The translations under genes were made by a program, and so were the position numbers. DNA of 64,000 bases from Andrena cerasifolii. Taxonomy: Eukaryota; Arthropoda; Insecta; Hymenoptera; Andrenidae. Positions 9,034-20,700 of the stretch are shown piece after piece; within the stretch, counting starts at the first letter, position 1, and each line of letters starts with the position of its first letter. The DNA is taken from the NCBI RefSeq assembly GCF_050908995.1, contig NW_027484978.1, forward strand, positions 18,741 through 82,740. Reading direction: 5' to 3'. Below the pieces are notes generated by a model that did no database searches, was not told the DNA's origin, and saw only the letters and a program-made list of their open reading frames with translations.

Positions 9034-9486
9034 ATGCCTCATAAAAGGGCCCATAAACCCAGTGGGCCTAGGACCCATGGGGGAGGCCTCAAGAGAAAGC
9101 TCTCCCATATACAGTGGCTGCGCCAGAGGGCCATGAAGGAGGAAGGGAGCGCCTCACATCTTCTCCCGAAGGTGACATCGAACATCGTCATCAGGGAGGC
9201 AGCGTCCACAACAGAGACAATTACAATAGATGACTCCCCCCCTCCCGTTCAATTCCAACCCTCTCCTCAACCTTCCACCTCCCAAGTTCCCTCCGTCATC
9301 CCTCCACCCCCAGGTGTCGTGGAGATTTTGAATACGGGGTCAGCGACTAAGGTCCCAGACCACACAGAGCTGACGCCCGAATTTTTAAAATGGTTCGATG
9401 ACCTCTATCAGAGTGGTTACGACCTCACGTTCATCCTGGACGACCCCTCCTACTCAATCCTCGAATATTCCTTTCCTCCATACTAA
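9034..9486 (+). CDS. ORF3, small basic/Pro-rich accessory protein
   Basis: The protein has 150 aa from the ATG at 9034 (CACCATGCC context); the frame is open back to 8971, overlapping the pol stop. Three regions are visible: a very basic N-terminus (HKRAHKPSGPRTHGGGLKRK), a Pro/Ser-rich middle, and an acidic/aromatic C-terminus (PGVVEIL, ELTPEFLKWFDDLY). There is no signal peptide or membrane helix, so it is not an Env. In copy B both ends are preserved while the Pro-rich centre differs in sequence, which suggests the two ends are constrained and the centre is a linker. The basic part could bind RNA or act as a nuclear localisation signal. Family unknown. Confidence 0.65.
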   Translation: MPHKRAHKPSGPRTHGGGLKRKLSHIQWLRQRAMKEEGSASHLLPKVTSNIVIREAASTTETITIDDSPPPVQFQPSPQPSTSQVPSVIPPPPGVVEILNTGSATKVPDHTELTPEFLKWFDDLYQSGYDLTFILDDPSYSILEYSFPPY

Positions 9487-9848
9487 TCCTTCCAAAATTC
9501 CTTTCCTTAATCCTATCCTTCCTTGTACATCCTTCCTTGTAAATATTCCTTATTTTCTATTTCTTTTATATACATATATATATATATACATATTATTTTT
9601 AAGTATAAGTAAATGTTTTTTTTTCCTAATACAATCAATTCTTTTATATTTTCTATTATTATTATTCTCATCTTTTATTTTACTTTTCTTTTACGCCAAA
9701 TTGGCTATATATTTTATTTTATTTTATTATTTCCAAACCATTGTATTTTTATTTTTTCCAAAACGGTACATTTTATTTTATTTTTCTTTTCCTCCGCATT
9801 TCAAGACACCCGTACCCTGTGTTAAGAAATGTAATCATTTCTTCATAT
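9487..9848 (+). other. Copy A 3' non-coding stretch
   Basis: This AT-rich region between ORF3 and the polypurine tract contains a TATACATATATATA microsatellite (about 9571-9595) and long pyrimidine runs. Phe/Leu-rich reading frames here are compositional. The matching region of copy B (35226-35576) diverges strongly except for a conserved CTTAACA…GTGTCTTGAA motif next to the polypurine tract. Confidence 0.7.
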
Positions 9849-9859
9849 AAGGGGGGAGG
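9849..9859 (+). other. Polypurine tract
   Basis: AAGGGGGGAGG directly abuts the 3' LTR, the expected primer for plus-strand DNA synthesis. Copy B has the same tract inverted at 35215-35225, and the nested element uses a very similar AAGGGGGGAGGGA. Confidence 0.9.
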
Positions 9860-11662
9860 TGTAACGTCCCACGATTTTTCCCGCGTTTCCTATTCCCAAT
9901 TCCACTAGTAAACCTCAAAATCACTCCACTAAAGTCTATCAAACTCAACTCCTACCCCATCTCCTCAATCACCGATCACCTTGATGTTGCACCTTAGCGG
10001 TCAACAACACAGGATGATCAATACAAACCTCCACCTCGCTGATGTACCTTAGCGGTCCCCATCACGAGATGATCGTTTCAAAACCCTCTTCGCCTATTCG
10101 TCTTACAAGGCACGAATCATTCCCTCCAAAAACAAATTCAAACAAGTCCCTCATTACAAATCCCTCTTAAATCGAGACCAAGTCTCAACCCTCTCTTTAC
10201 GACTCATGAAGTCCAAGCCACTCTAATAACCCCTTTCCCGTAAAACACCCGAAATCCATTCGATGAGTTGAGTATCTCTTTTCGCAGTCATAAAAACCCC
10301 AGAAACCTAATTGCGACGTATATTTGGCGTACGTGACATAAATACGTCTATTAATAGACGTACCGTTTGTAAAAACCCCGGAAGTCCTACTGCGTCTTAA
10401 ACCGAAATGTGTCAAGGTCTTTACCGCGCGTACCCCACAATACTCCTGTGAAAGTACATAAATATGAGGTCCTGACAGGCCGAGTCCTCTTTCTTCGACA
10501 GAAACCTCTTCGGTAGAAGGCTTACTTGAAAAGTATATCTTTAAAGTGTTAATATTAAACTCAGTGTTCGACGATCACCGTAAGCCATTTATATTACTTA
10601 ATATTATTGTGCATATCACCACCATACCATACTATTCAATTATTTCGTTTATAACTGCTTATCGCAATCTTACTATTCAATCATTTCGTTTATAACTGCT
10701 TATCGCAATCTTACAATTCTATTATTTCATTTATAACTGCTTATCGCAATCTTACTATTCTATTATTTTGTTTATAACTGCTTATCGCAATCTTACTATT
10801 CTATTATTTTGTTTATAACTGCTTATCGCAATCTTATCATATTATTATTATTGACGATCATTATTAAACGACTTATATTGTATCTCATGTCCATATATAT
10901 ATATTAAATGTTATAACCATATTACAAATATTGTGCCAATGCTAAAAGCCCCCTCGCACGATTATAATAACCGATTAACGAAGTTAATAAATCGCTTTGT
11001 TTAAAATCTTGCTTCAAGTTATTTGTGTTCAACCATTAGTTACGAACGTACTAAGATACAAACCAACGAGTCGGCGAAACAGCTGATCGCGGATCGCGAA
11101 CTAGAGAACAGTGACAGTGTTTACTAACATTCCCTTGCATAGCTGCACGTATAGACGAATTTCTCAAGAAATATTACGAGGAAACTTTTTGTGCCTATGC
11201 AACGGTAAATCTGATATTACGTAAACCAAAACAAAGTGCTAACGGGTGTTCCCCAAATACGCTCTAGCCTTTAAACTTCCCTGGTCGACTAGTGTGCTGG
11301 ATTCAAGATTCGCGCCTGACATTCCTCTCCTTCCAAACCCTCAGTGTGCTGGATTATAGATTCGCGCCTGAATTCCTTTCAAACCCTCAGTGTGCTGGAT
11401 TCAAGATTCGCGCCTGACGTTCCTCTCCTTCCAAACCCTCAGTGTGCTGGATTCAATATTCGCGCCTAAGTTCCTTCCAAACCCTCAGTGTGACGGATTC
11501 AATATTCGCGCCTAAGTTCCTTCCAAACCCTCAGTGTGACGGATTTAATATTCGCGCCTGGTCTTCCCCCAAAAATCTCAGAGTGCTGGATTTTAGATTC
11601 GCGCCTGTCTTTCTCCTTTCCTAATGTCATCGTTCCCAAAAGACCTCACCCGGGACGTGACA
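9860..11662 (+). repeat. Copy A 3' LTR
   Basis: At 1803 bp it is the same length as the 5' LTR, with about eight substitutions and no indels seen. Differences include ACTATT/ACGATT and CGCGCG/CCCGCG near the start, and CGAGCC (5') against CGCGCC (3') in the last array unit. Internal modules mirror those of the 5' LTR at an offset of 9243. The TTTTA target duplication follows at 11663-11667. Confidence 0.96.
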
Positions 11663-11667
11663 TTTTA

Positions 11668-13300
11668 ATTTTTAAAATTTTTTAATTTTTTTTTTAATTT
11701 TTTAACATAGTTTTTAAAAAAATTCTTTATTTTTTATTTTCTCTCTCAATTTTTTAAAATTAAAAATTTTTTTTTTTAATTTTTGTATATTTTTTTATTT
11801 TTTTATATTTTAAATTATTTAAATTTTTTTAAATATTTAAATTTTTTAAAATTTTTTTTTATTTTTTTTAATTTTTTACCAAATTTTTTTTTAATTTTAA
11901 AATTTTTTTAAAATTTTTTCACAATTTTTTTTAAATTAAAATTTTTTTTTTAAATTAAATTTTTTTTTTTTTAATTTTTTACAAAAAAATTTTAATTTTT
12001 TTATTTATTTTTATATTTTAAATTTTTAAAATTTTAAAATTCTTCTAAAATTAAAAAAAAAAATTTTTTAATTTCTTACAAAATTTTTTTATTGTTTAAA
12101 ATTTGTTTTAATTTTTTAAAAAAATTTTAAAATTTTTATGTTTTTAAATTTTTTTTCTTAATTTTTTTAAATTTTTAAAAAAAAATTATTTATGTTTTTA
12201 AATTTTTTTCTTAATTTTTTTGAATTTTTAAAAAAATTTTTTTTAATTTTTTTTAATTTTTTTAAAAAACTTTTTATATTTTTTAAAATTTTTTTAGTTT
12301 TTGTATTTTTTTATAGTTTAATTTTTTTTTCAATTTTTAAAATTTTTAAAAATTTTTTAAAAATTTTTTTTTAAAACTTTTAAACTTTTTTTATTTTTTT
12401 AATTTTTTACAAAATTTTTTTTAATCTTTTTTAATTTTTAAAAATTTTTTTAAAATGTTTAAAATTTTTTTTTAATAATTTTGTTCTAATTTTTTAACAC
12501 AATTTTTAAAAATTCTTTATTTTTTATTTTTTCTCAATTTTTTAAAATTAAAAAAAAAATTTTTTTAATTTTTTTAATTTTTTTTTAAATTATTTATTAT
12601 TTTTTTTTTATATTTTTTATTTTAATTTTTATAAATTAAAAAAAATTTAATTGTTATTTTTCTATTATTTTATTTTTTTTTAATTTTTTAAAATTTAAAA
12701 AAAAATAATTTTCTTATAAGTTTTTTATTTTTTTTAAATTAAAATTTTTTTTTTTAATTTTCTTATAATTTTTTAAAAAAATTTTATAAAAAATTTGTAT
12801 TATTTTATTAACAAAATTTTTTAATTTTTTTTAAAAATTTGCTTAAATTTTTTTCTATATTTTTAAATTTTTTTTAAAAGTTTTTATTTATTTATTTTTT
12901 TATTTTTTTTATATTTTAAATTTTTTTTAAATTTCTAAAAATTTTTTTTAAATTTTTTTAAATTTTTAAAATTTTTTTAAAATATTTTTTTTAATTTTTT
13001 AACAATTTGTTTAAAAAAAATTTTATTTATGTTTTTAAAATTTTTTACTTAATCTTTTTTTAATTTTTTTTAATATTTTAAAATTTTTTTAAAAATTTTT
13101 TTATATTTTTTTTTAAATTCTAAAATTTTTTTAAAAAATTTTTTATATTTTTTTTTAAATTTTAAATTTTTTCATTTATTTTTATATTTTAAATTTTTTT
13201 AAAATTTTCTTAAAAAATAAAAAATTTTTTTTTTAATTTTGTTTTAATTTTTTTATTTATGTTTTTAAAATTTTTTCTTATTTTTTTCTTTTAAATTTTT
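11668..13300. repeat. A/T-only satellite block
   Basis: This continues the satellite interrupted by copy A. From 12001 the sequence repeats the pattern of positions 1-600, showing a unit of at least 600 bp. T-runs dominate on the plus strand. Short Phe/Lys-rich frames such as 12192-12374 are compositional. No gene is seen. Confidence 0.85.
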
Positions 13301-14779
13301 TGTGGGATAAATAAAATATATTTAATATAAACAGGAAAGATATATACAGGGTGTCCCACTAAGGAGTGGACAGCGCGATATCTCTTAAAGTATTGTCGAT
13401 AAAAATATAAAAAAAATAGGGAATTGCATGGTTCGAGGGGGCCCATTTATTAGCGCGAACGAATTTTGTTTCCGATTATTATTTTAAAAGATACGATGGT
13501 CAAGTTCGGTTTTTCAAATGGAACTATTTTTTTTGAAGACCTGAGTTGATAGTGCGTTCCAAGACAAATTGAATAAGCTTTAATGTATACACTTTATTTC
13601 CACTGGTTTTTAAGATATTGCGCTTGCAAATTTACTGATTTTCACTGCAAGAAACCCCTCTGAAATGGCAAAAACCGGGGGCGGTCTTACTGACGCCACG
13701 GGTGGCACTGCCTGTTGAAATGGATACTTACCTGCCAAAGGTCTACGCCAGAAATGGCAGGCCCAAAGGCTGGACAATTCTTTTCCGTCAGAAATGCTAC
13801 TTAGGTAGGTATCGTTACTTTTATTTCGCACTTGCTTCTACGCTCGGATGGCCGGTTCTTTTGGGAGGGATGCAAGTTGGATTGGTTAGGTTAGGAGGAG
13901 TGAAAGTTGCTAGACTAAATTTCATCCATAGGGAGCAGATTGTATCAGAACCAATCCAACCGCAGATGTACCTACCTAAGTAGCATTTCTGACGGAAAAG
14001 AATTGTCCAGCCTTTGGGCCTACCATTTCTGGCGTAGACCTTTGGCAGGTAAGTATCCATTTCAACAGGCAGTGCCACCCGTGGCGCCAGTAAGACCGCC
14101 CCCGGTTTTTGCCATTCCAGAGGGGTTTCTTGCAGTGAAAATCAGTAAATTTGCAAGCGCAATATCTTAAAAACCAGTGGAAATAAAGTGTATACATTAA
14201 AGCTTATTGAATTTGTCTTAGAACGCACTATCAACTCAGGTCTTCAAAAAAAATAGTTCCATTTGAAAAACCGAACTTGACCATCGTATCTTTTAAAATA
14301 ATAATCGGAAACAAAATTCGTTCGCGCTAATAAATGGGCCCCCTCGAACCATGCAATTCCCTATTTTTTTTATATTTTTATCGACAATACTTTAGGAGAT
14401 ATCGCGCTGTCCACTCCTTAGTGGGACACCCTGTATATACAAGATTGAAAGAAACTAAAACTAATACAAGATAACCGACTACGACACAAACAACTCGATT
14501 TAACACAACGACTCAGTACATCTACACACTCTGCCGGTTGTTCCAACTCTGTCCTTTCCGCGGAAAACTCGCCTTTCCGAAAAAGGACGCTACATCCCCA
14601 CCACGCACGCTTTTCAAGTCGCCCTCATGCCCAAATATGGACATCGCTCCGCCGCGCGCTTTCTCGCCCCGACAAACCCTTGCGCGCGTCGCTGGGCCCG
14701 GTGACGCGTTGGGTTTTCCCCAACGGGCCTGTCTCCTCCGAGGTTCTCAACGTCTCGCTGAACTTATTCCGATACTACA
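13301..14779. repeat. Possible small solo LTR, split by the foldback element
   Basis: Unique sequence flanks the foldback insertion: 40 bp on the left beginning TGTGGGATAA and 340 bp on the right ending GATACTACA. The outer ends form an imperfect TGT-(G/A)-G-(G/T)-AT inverted pair, and satellite T-runs abut both sides. About 380 bp remains without the insertion, a normal size for an LTR. The right part is relatively GC-rich (for example CCGCGCGCTTTCTCGCCCCG) and contains no convincing gene. The flanking TTTTT cannot serve as a diagnostic target duplication. It could instead be another short interspersed repeat. Confidence 0.4.
13341..14439. mobile_element. Foldback (long inverted repeat) element, about 1.1 kb
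   Basis: Two arms of 471 bp (13341-13811 and 13969-14439) are near-perfect inverted copies, with about five mismatches seen. They flank a 157-bp unique centre. The ends read TATATACAGGGTGTCCCAC and its complement, suggesting insertion at TA or TATA and a DNA-transposon-derived non-autonomous origin. No transposase is present. The centre holds GGTTAGGTTAGG, a motif common in arthropod DNA. Reading frames in the arms mirror each other on opposite strands and are not taken as genes. Transcripts would form a hairpin of more than 450 bp, a potential siRNA source. Confidence 0.85.
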
Positions 14780-17700
14780 TTTTTTTTAATTTTTTTAATT
14801 TTTTAAAAAATTTCTTTTTATTTTTATTTGTTTATATTTTATTTTGATTTTTAATTTTTTTTATTTTTTTAAATTTTTTACGAAATTTTTTTTTAATTTT
14901 TTTAATTTTAAAATTTTTTTAAAATTTTTTAAAATTTTTCAAATTTTTTTAAAATTTTTTAAAATTTTTTAAAATTTTTAAAATTTTAAAAAAATTTTTT
15001 TTTAATTTTTTACAATTTTTTTTTTAATTTTTTTGATTTGTTTTTGTTATAAATTATTATTTTTCTTTTAATTTTTTAAAATTTTTTTAAATGTTTTCAC
15101 AATTTTTTTTAAATTAAAAATTTTTTTTTTAATTTTTTACAAAAAATCGTTTTATTTTTTTTTAGTTTTTTAAAAAAAAAATTCTATATTTTTTTAGTCT
15201 TTAAAAAAAATTCTATATTTTTTAATTTTTTTTCAATTTTTAAAAATTTAAAAAAAAAATTTTTAATTTTGTTTTTATTTTTTAACAATTTTTTAATTTT
15301 GTTTTTATTTTTTAACAATTTGTAAATTTTTTTTATTTATGTTTTTTATTTTTTTTTCATATTTTTTTAAAATCTTTTTTTAATTTTTAAAATTTTTTAA
15401 ATTTTTTTTTTCAATTCTTTAATTTTTTTAAAAATTTTTTTTTAATTTTTTAAATTTTTAAAAATTTTTTTTTTATATTTTTTAAAAATTTTTTAATTTA
15501 TTTATTTATTTTTTAAAATTTTTTTTACTTTTCTAAATTTTTTTAAAAATTTTTTTAATTTTTTTTATTTATTTTTTAAATTGTTTTTTATATTTAAAAT
15601 TTTTTAAATTTTTAAAATTCTTTTAAAATTTAAAAAAATTTTTTTTTTAATTTTTGTTTATTTTTTTAATTTTTTTATTATTTTTTTTAATTTTTTTTTA
15701 TATTTCAAAATTTGTAAAATTCTTTTGAACTTTTTTTAATTTTTTTTATATTTTAAATTTTTTAAATTTTTAAAATTCTTTTAAAATTTTCTTATTTTTT
15801 TTTAAATTTTTTAAGAATTTAAAAAATTTTTTTTTAATTTTGTTTTAATTTTTTAACAATTTTTTTTCAATTTTTTAATTTTTTTTTAAAAAAATTATTT
15901 ATTAATTTTTTCTTTATATATATTTTTTATTTTAATTTTTTTTTAAATTTTTTAAAGAATTTTTTAAAAAAATATTTTGTATTTAATTTTCCTTTAATTC
16001 ATTTATTATTATTATTATTATTTTTAAAATATTTCTTTTTTTTATTTTTAATTTTTTTGATATATTTTTTATTTATTTTTGTTTTAAATTAAAATTTTTT
16101 TTAATTTTTAAAATTTTTTATATTTTTAAAATTTTTTTAAAAATTTTTTACTTTTTTTAAAATTATTAAAAAAAAAATTTATTTTTTTATTTATTTTTTT
16201 TATATTTTAAATTATTTTAAATTTTTTTAAAATTTTTTAAAAAAATATTAAATTTTAAAATTTTTTAAAAAAATTTTAAATTTAAAAATTTTTTTTTTAT
16301 ATTCCTAAAATTTTTTTTATTTTTTTAAATTTTTTACAAAAAATCTTTTTAGTTTTTTTTTAGTTTTTTAAAAAAAAATTCTATATTTTTTAATTTTTTT
16401 TTCAATTTTTTAAAATTTTTTTAATTTTTTTTTTAAATTTTGTTTTTATTTTTTAACAATTTAAAATTTTTTTTATTTATGTTTTTTAATTTTTTTTCAT
16501 AATTTTTTTTAAATCTTTAAATTTTTTTAATTTTTTTATTTATTTTTTAAATTGTTTTTTGTATTTTAAATTTTTTAAATTTTTAAAATTCTTTTAAAAT
16601 TTACAAAAAATTTTCTAATTTTTTGTATATTTTTCTAAAAAAAATTATATTTTTTTTTTTTATTTTTTAATTTTTTTCAATTTTTTAAAAAAAATTTTTC
16701 AATTTTTTTTTAAAATTTTGTTTTAATATTTTAACAATTTTTTAAAAAATATTTATAAATTTTTTTTTAATTTTATTAAAAATTTTTTTTTAAATATTAA
16801 TTTTTTTTTTTAAATAATTTATTAATTTTTTCTTTTTTATATTTTTTTATTTTAATTTTTTACAATTTTTTTTAATTTTCTTTATTTTTTAAATTTTTAA
16901 AAAAATTTTTCTTAAATTTTTTTTCTATATTTTTTATTTTTTAAAATTTATTTTAAATTTTTTAAAAATTTTGTTTAATTTTATCTAATTTTTTTAAAAA
17001 ACTTTTCATATTTTTTTAATTTTTTTATTTATTTTATTTTTTTATAGTTTAATTTTTTTTTAAATTTTTAAAATTTAAAAAAAAAATTTTTAAATTTTTT
17101 TTTAAAACTTTTAAATTTTTTTTATTTTTTTTAAATTTTTTACAAAATTTTTTTTAATCTTTTTTAATCTTTTTAATTTTTTTAAAATGTTTAAAAAAAA
17201 ATTTTTAATAACTTTGTTCTAATTTTTTAACAAATTTTTTAAAAATTCTTTATTTTTTACTTTTTTCTCAATTTTTTAAAAATTAAAAAAAAAGAATTTT
17301 AATTTTGTTTCAATTTTTTAACAATTTTTTAAAAAAATTTTTATATTTTTTTTAATTTTTTAAATTTTTTTTTAAAAAATTTGTTTTAATTTTTTAACAA
17401 TATTTTACAAAAAATTTCATTATTTTTTTTTCATTCTTTGAAATTTTTTTAAAATTTTTTAAAAAAAAGTTTATTTTTTTTCTTTATTTTTAATTTTTTT
17501 TCAATTCTTAAATTTTTTTTTAATTTTTTAACAATTTTTTTTAAATTTTCTAAAAAAATTTTATTTATGTTTTTAATTTTTTTCTTAATTATTTTAAATT
17601 TTTTAATTTTTTTTTAATTTTATCTAATTTTTTTTAAAAACTTTTCATATTTTTTTAATTTTTTTATTTTTTTTTATAGTTTAATTTTTTTTAAATTTTT

Positions 17701-20700
17701 AAATTTTTTAAAAAAAATTTTTAAATTTTTTTTTAAAACGTTTAAATTTTTTTTATTTTTTTTAGTTTTTTACAAAAATTTTTTTAATCTTTTTTAATTT
17801 TTTTAATTTTTTTAAAATGTTTAAAAAAAATTTTTTTAATTATTTTGTTCTTATTTTTTAACAAAGTTTTTAAAAATTCTTTATTTTTTACTTTTTTCTC
17901 AATTTTTTAAAAATTTAAAAAAAAGAATTTTAATTTTGTTTCAATTTTTTAACAATTTTTAAAAAATTTTTTTAAATTTTTTTTTAAAACTTTTAAATTT
18001 TTTTTATTTTTTTTAATTTTTTACAAATTTTTTTTTAATCTTATTAATTTTTTTAAAATGTTTAAAAAAATGTTTTTTAATAATTTTGTTCTAATTTTTT
18101 AACAAAATTTTTAAAAATTCTTTATTTTTTATTTTTTCTCAATTTTTTAAAAATTTGAAAAAAAGAATTTTAAATTTTGTTTCAATTTTTTTAACAATTT
18201 TTTAAAAAAAATTTTATATTTTTTTTAATTTTTTATAATTTTTTTTTAAAAAATTTGTTCTAATTTTTTAACAATATTTTACAAAAAAATTTCATTATTT
18301 TTTTCATTCTTTAAATTTTTATTTAAATTTTTTTTAATTTTTTTAAAAAATTTTTTATATATTTTTTTTAAATTTTATTTTTTATTTATTTTTTTTAAAT
18401 TTTAAATTATTTTAAAAATTTTCAAATTTAAAAATTTTTTTTTTAAATTTTTCAAATTTTTTTTTAAATTTTTAAATTGTTTTTTATATTTTAAATTTTT
18501 TTTTTAAATTTTTTAAAATTCTTTTAAAATTTAAAAAAAAAATTTAATTTTTTACAAAAATTTTTTTAATTTTTTTTTAATTTAAAAAAAATTTTAAATT
18601 TTTGTACATTTTTTTTATTTTTTTGAATTTTTTTTATTTTTTTAAATTTATTCTTGTTTTAAATATTTATTAATTTTAAAAAAAATTTAATTTTTTTTAA
18701 ATTTTTTACAAAAAATTTTCTAATTTTTTGTATATTTTTCTAAAAAAAATTTATAATTTTTTTCTTTATTTTTTATTTTTTTTTGAATTTTTAAATTTTG
18801 TTTTAATGTTTTAACATTTTTTAAAAAAAATTTTAAAATTTTTTTTAAAATTTTTTTTAATTTTTTACAAAATTTTTTTAAATTTTTATTTTTTTTTTTA
18901 ATTTTGTTTATATTTTAAATTTTTTAATTTTTAAAATTATTTAAAATTAAAAAAAAAAAATTTTTTAATGTTTTACAAAAAATATTTTTATTTTTTTTAT
19001 TTTTTTTTAAATTTTTTTTTTAAAAATTTGTTTTAATTTTTTAACAATATTTTACAAAAAATTTTCATTATTTTTTTCATTCTTTAAAATTTTTTTAAAT
19101 TTTTTTATATTTTTTTTTCGTTATAAAAAAAAATTTTCTTTATTTTTTAATTTTTTTCAATTTTTTAAAATTTAAAAAAATTTTAAATTTTGTTTTAATT
19201 TTTTAACAATTTGTTTAAAAAAAATTTATTTATGTTTTTAAAATTTTTTTCTTAATTTTTTTAATTTTTTTTTAATATTTTAAAAAATTTTTAATTTTTT
19301 TTATATTTTGTTTTAAATTTTAAAATTTTTTTTAAAATTCTTTTAAATTTTTTCAAAATTTTTTATTTATTATATATTTTTATTTTTAAAATTTTTAAAA
19401 TTTTTCAAATTTTTCAAATTTTTTTAAAATTTTTCTTTTAAAAAATTAAAATTTTTTATTTGTTTTTGTTTTAAATTATTATTTTTCCTTTAATTTTTTA
19501 AAATTTTTTTTAATTTTTAAAATTTTTTTAAAAATTTTTTTACAATTTTTTTTAAATTAAAATTGTTTTTTTAATTTTTTACAAAATTTTTTAATTATTT
19601 TTATTTATTTTTTTTAATTTTTAAAATTTTTTTTCGTTATTTTTTAATTTTTTTTCAATTTTTAAATTTTGTTTTAATTTTTAACAATTTTTTAAAAAAA
19701 AATTTTAAATTTTTTTTAAATTTTATTAAATTTTTTTATAAAATTTTTTATATTTTTTTTTTAATTTTATTTTTTATTTATTTTTTTATATTTTAAATTA
19801 TTTTAAAATTTTCAAATTTTCTTTAAATATTTAAAAAATTTTTAAAAATTTTTTAATTTTTTTTTTTTAAAATTTGTTTTAATATTTTAACAATATTTTA
19901 CAAAACATTTTCATTATTTTTTTCATTCTTTAAATTTTTTTTTAATTTTTTAAAAAAAAAATTATTTTTTTATTTATTTTTTAAATTTTTAAAAAAAATT
20001 TTCATTATTTTTTTTTCAATTTTTAAATTTTGTTTTAATTTTTAACAATTTTTTTAAAAAAATTTTAAAATTTTTTTTAATTTTTTTCAAAAATTTTTTA
20101 TATATTTTTTTTAATTTTATTTTTTATTTATTTTTTTATATTTTAAATTACTTTAAAAATTTTCAAATTTTCTTTAAATATTTTAAAATTTTAAAATTTA
20201 AATTTTTTTTTTTAAATTTATCAAATTTTATTTTAAATTTTTAAATTTTGTTTTATTTTTTTAACCATTTTTTAAGAAAAAAATTTTTAAGTTTTTTAAT
20301 TTTTTTCATAATTTTTTAAAATCTTTTTTTAATTTTTTAAAAAATTTTTTAAAAAATTTTTTTTTTTTTTTTAATTTTTTTAAAAAACTTTTAATATTTT
20401 TTAAAATTTTTTTATTTATTTTATTTTTTATAGTTTAATTTTTTTTAAATTTTTAAAATTTTTAAAAAATTTTTTTAAATTTTTTTTTAAAACTTTTAAA
20501 TTTTTTTTATTTTTTTTAATTTTTACAATTTTTTTTTAATCTTATTAATTTTTTAAAATGTTTAAAAAAATGTTTTTTAATAATTTTGTTCTAATTTTTT
20601 AACAAAATTTTTAAAAATTCTTTATTTTTTATTTTTTCTCAATTTTTTAAAAATTTAAAAAAAAGAATTTTAAATTTTGTTTCAATTTTTTAACAATTTT

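Larger units (their letters stand above)
617..11662 (+). mobile_element. Copy A: near-complete Ty3/Gypsy LTR retrotransposon (11.0 kb)
   Basis: Two LTRs of equal length (1803 bp, TGTAACGTCCC...GGGACGTGACA) bound the element, and the 5-bp sequence TTTTA is duplicated at 612-616 and 11663-11667. Internal order is PBS, two small Cys-rich ORFs, gag, pol (protease, RT, RNase H, linker, integrase), ORF3, polypurine tract. By eye the LTRs differ at about eight positions, roughly 0.4%, so the insertion is recent. A nonsense codon just after the RT active site makes this copy non-autonomous as read. The PR-RT-RH-IN order and the GPY/F-like integrase end place it in Ty3/Gypsy (Metaviridae). The tRNA-Leu primer recalls the mdg3/micropia group, but the clade is not established. 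Copies B and C on the minus strand belong to the same family. Confidence 0.96.

Noticed and set aside
9398..9850. 150-aa Phe/Leu/Ile-rich frame that could look like a membrane protein
   Set aside because: It overlaps ORF3 and continues into pyrimidine-rich low-complexity DNA. The composition alone explains the hydrophobic residues, and the region is not conserved in copy B.
12192..12374. 60-aa Phe/Lys-rich frame in satellite
   Set aside because: It is simply T-runs and A-runs read as Phe and Lys.
13880..13910. Telomere array from GGTTAGGTTAGG in the foldback centre
   Set aside because: Only two TTAGG units; such words are common in arthropod DNA.
13610..14197. Several 70-93-aa frames in the foldback element
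   Set aside because: The same peptides appear on opposite strands because the arms are inverted copies. They include no transposase motif and run into the palindrome centre.
14538..14789. 83-aa frame in GC-richer unique sequence
   Set aside because: No motif or upstream gene signal; it ends in satellite. The stretch is better explained as part of a solo LTR.
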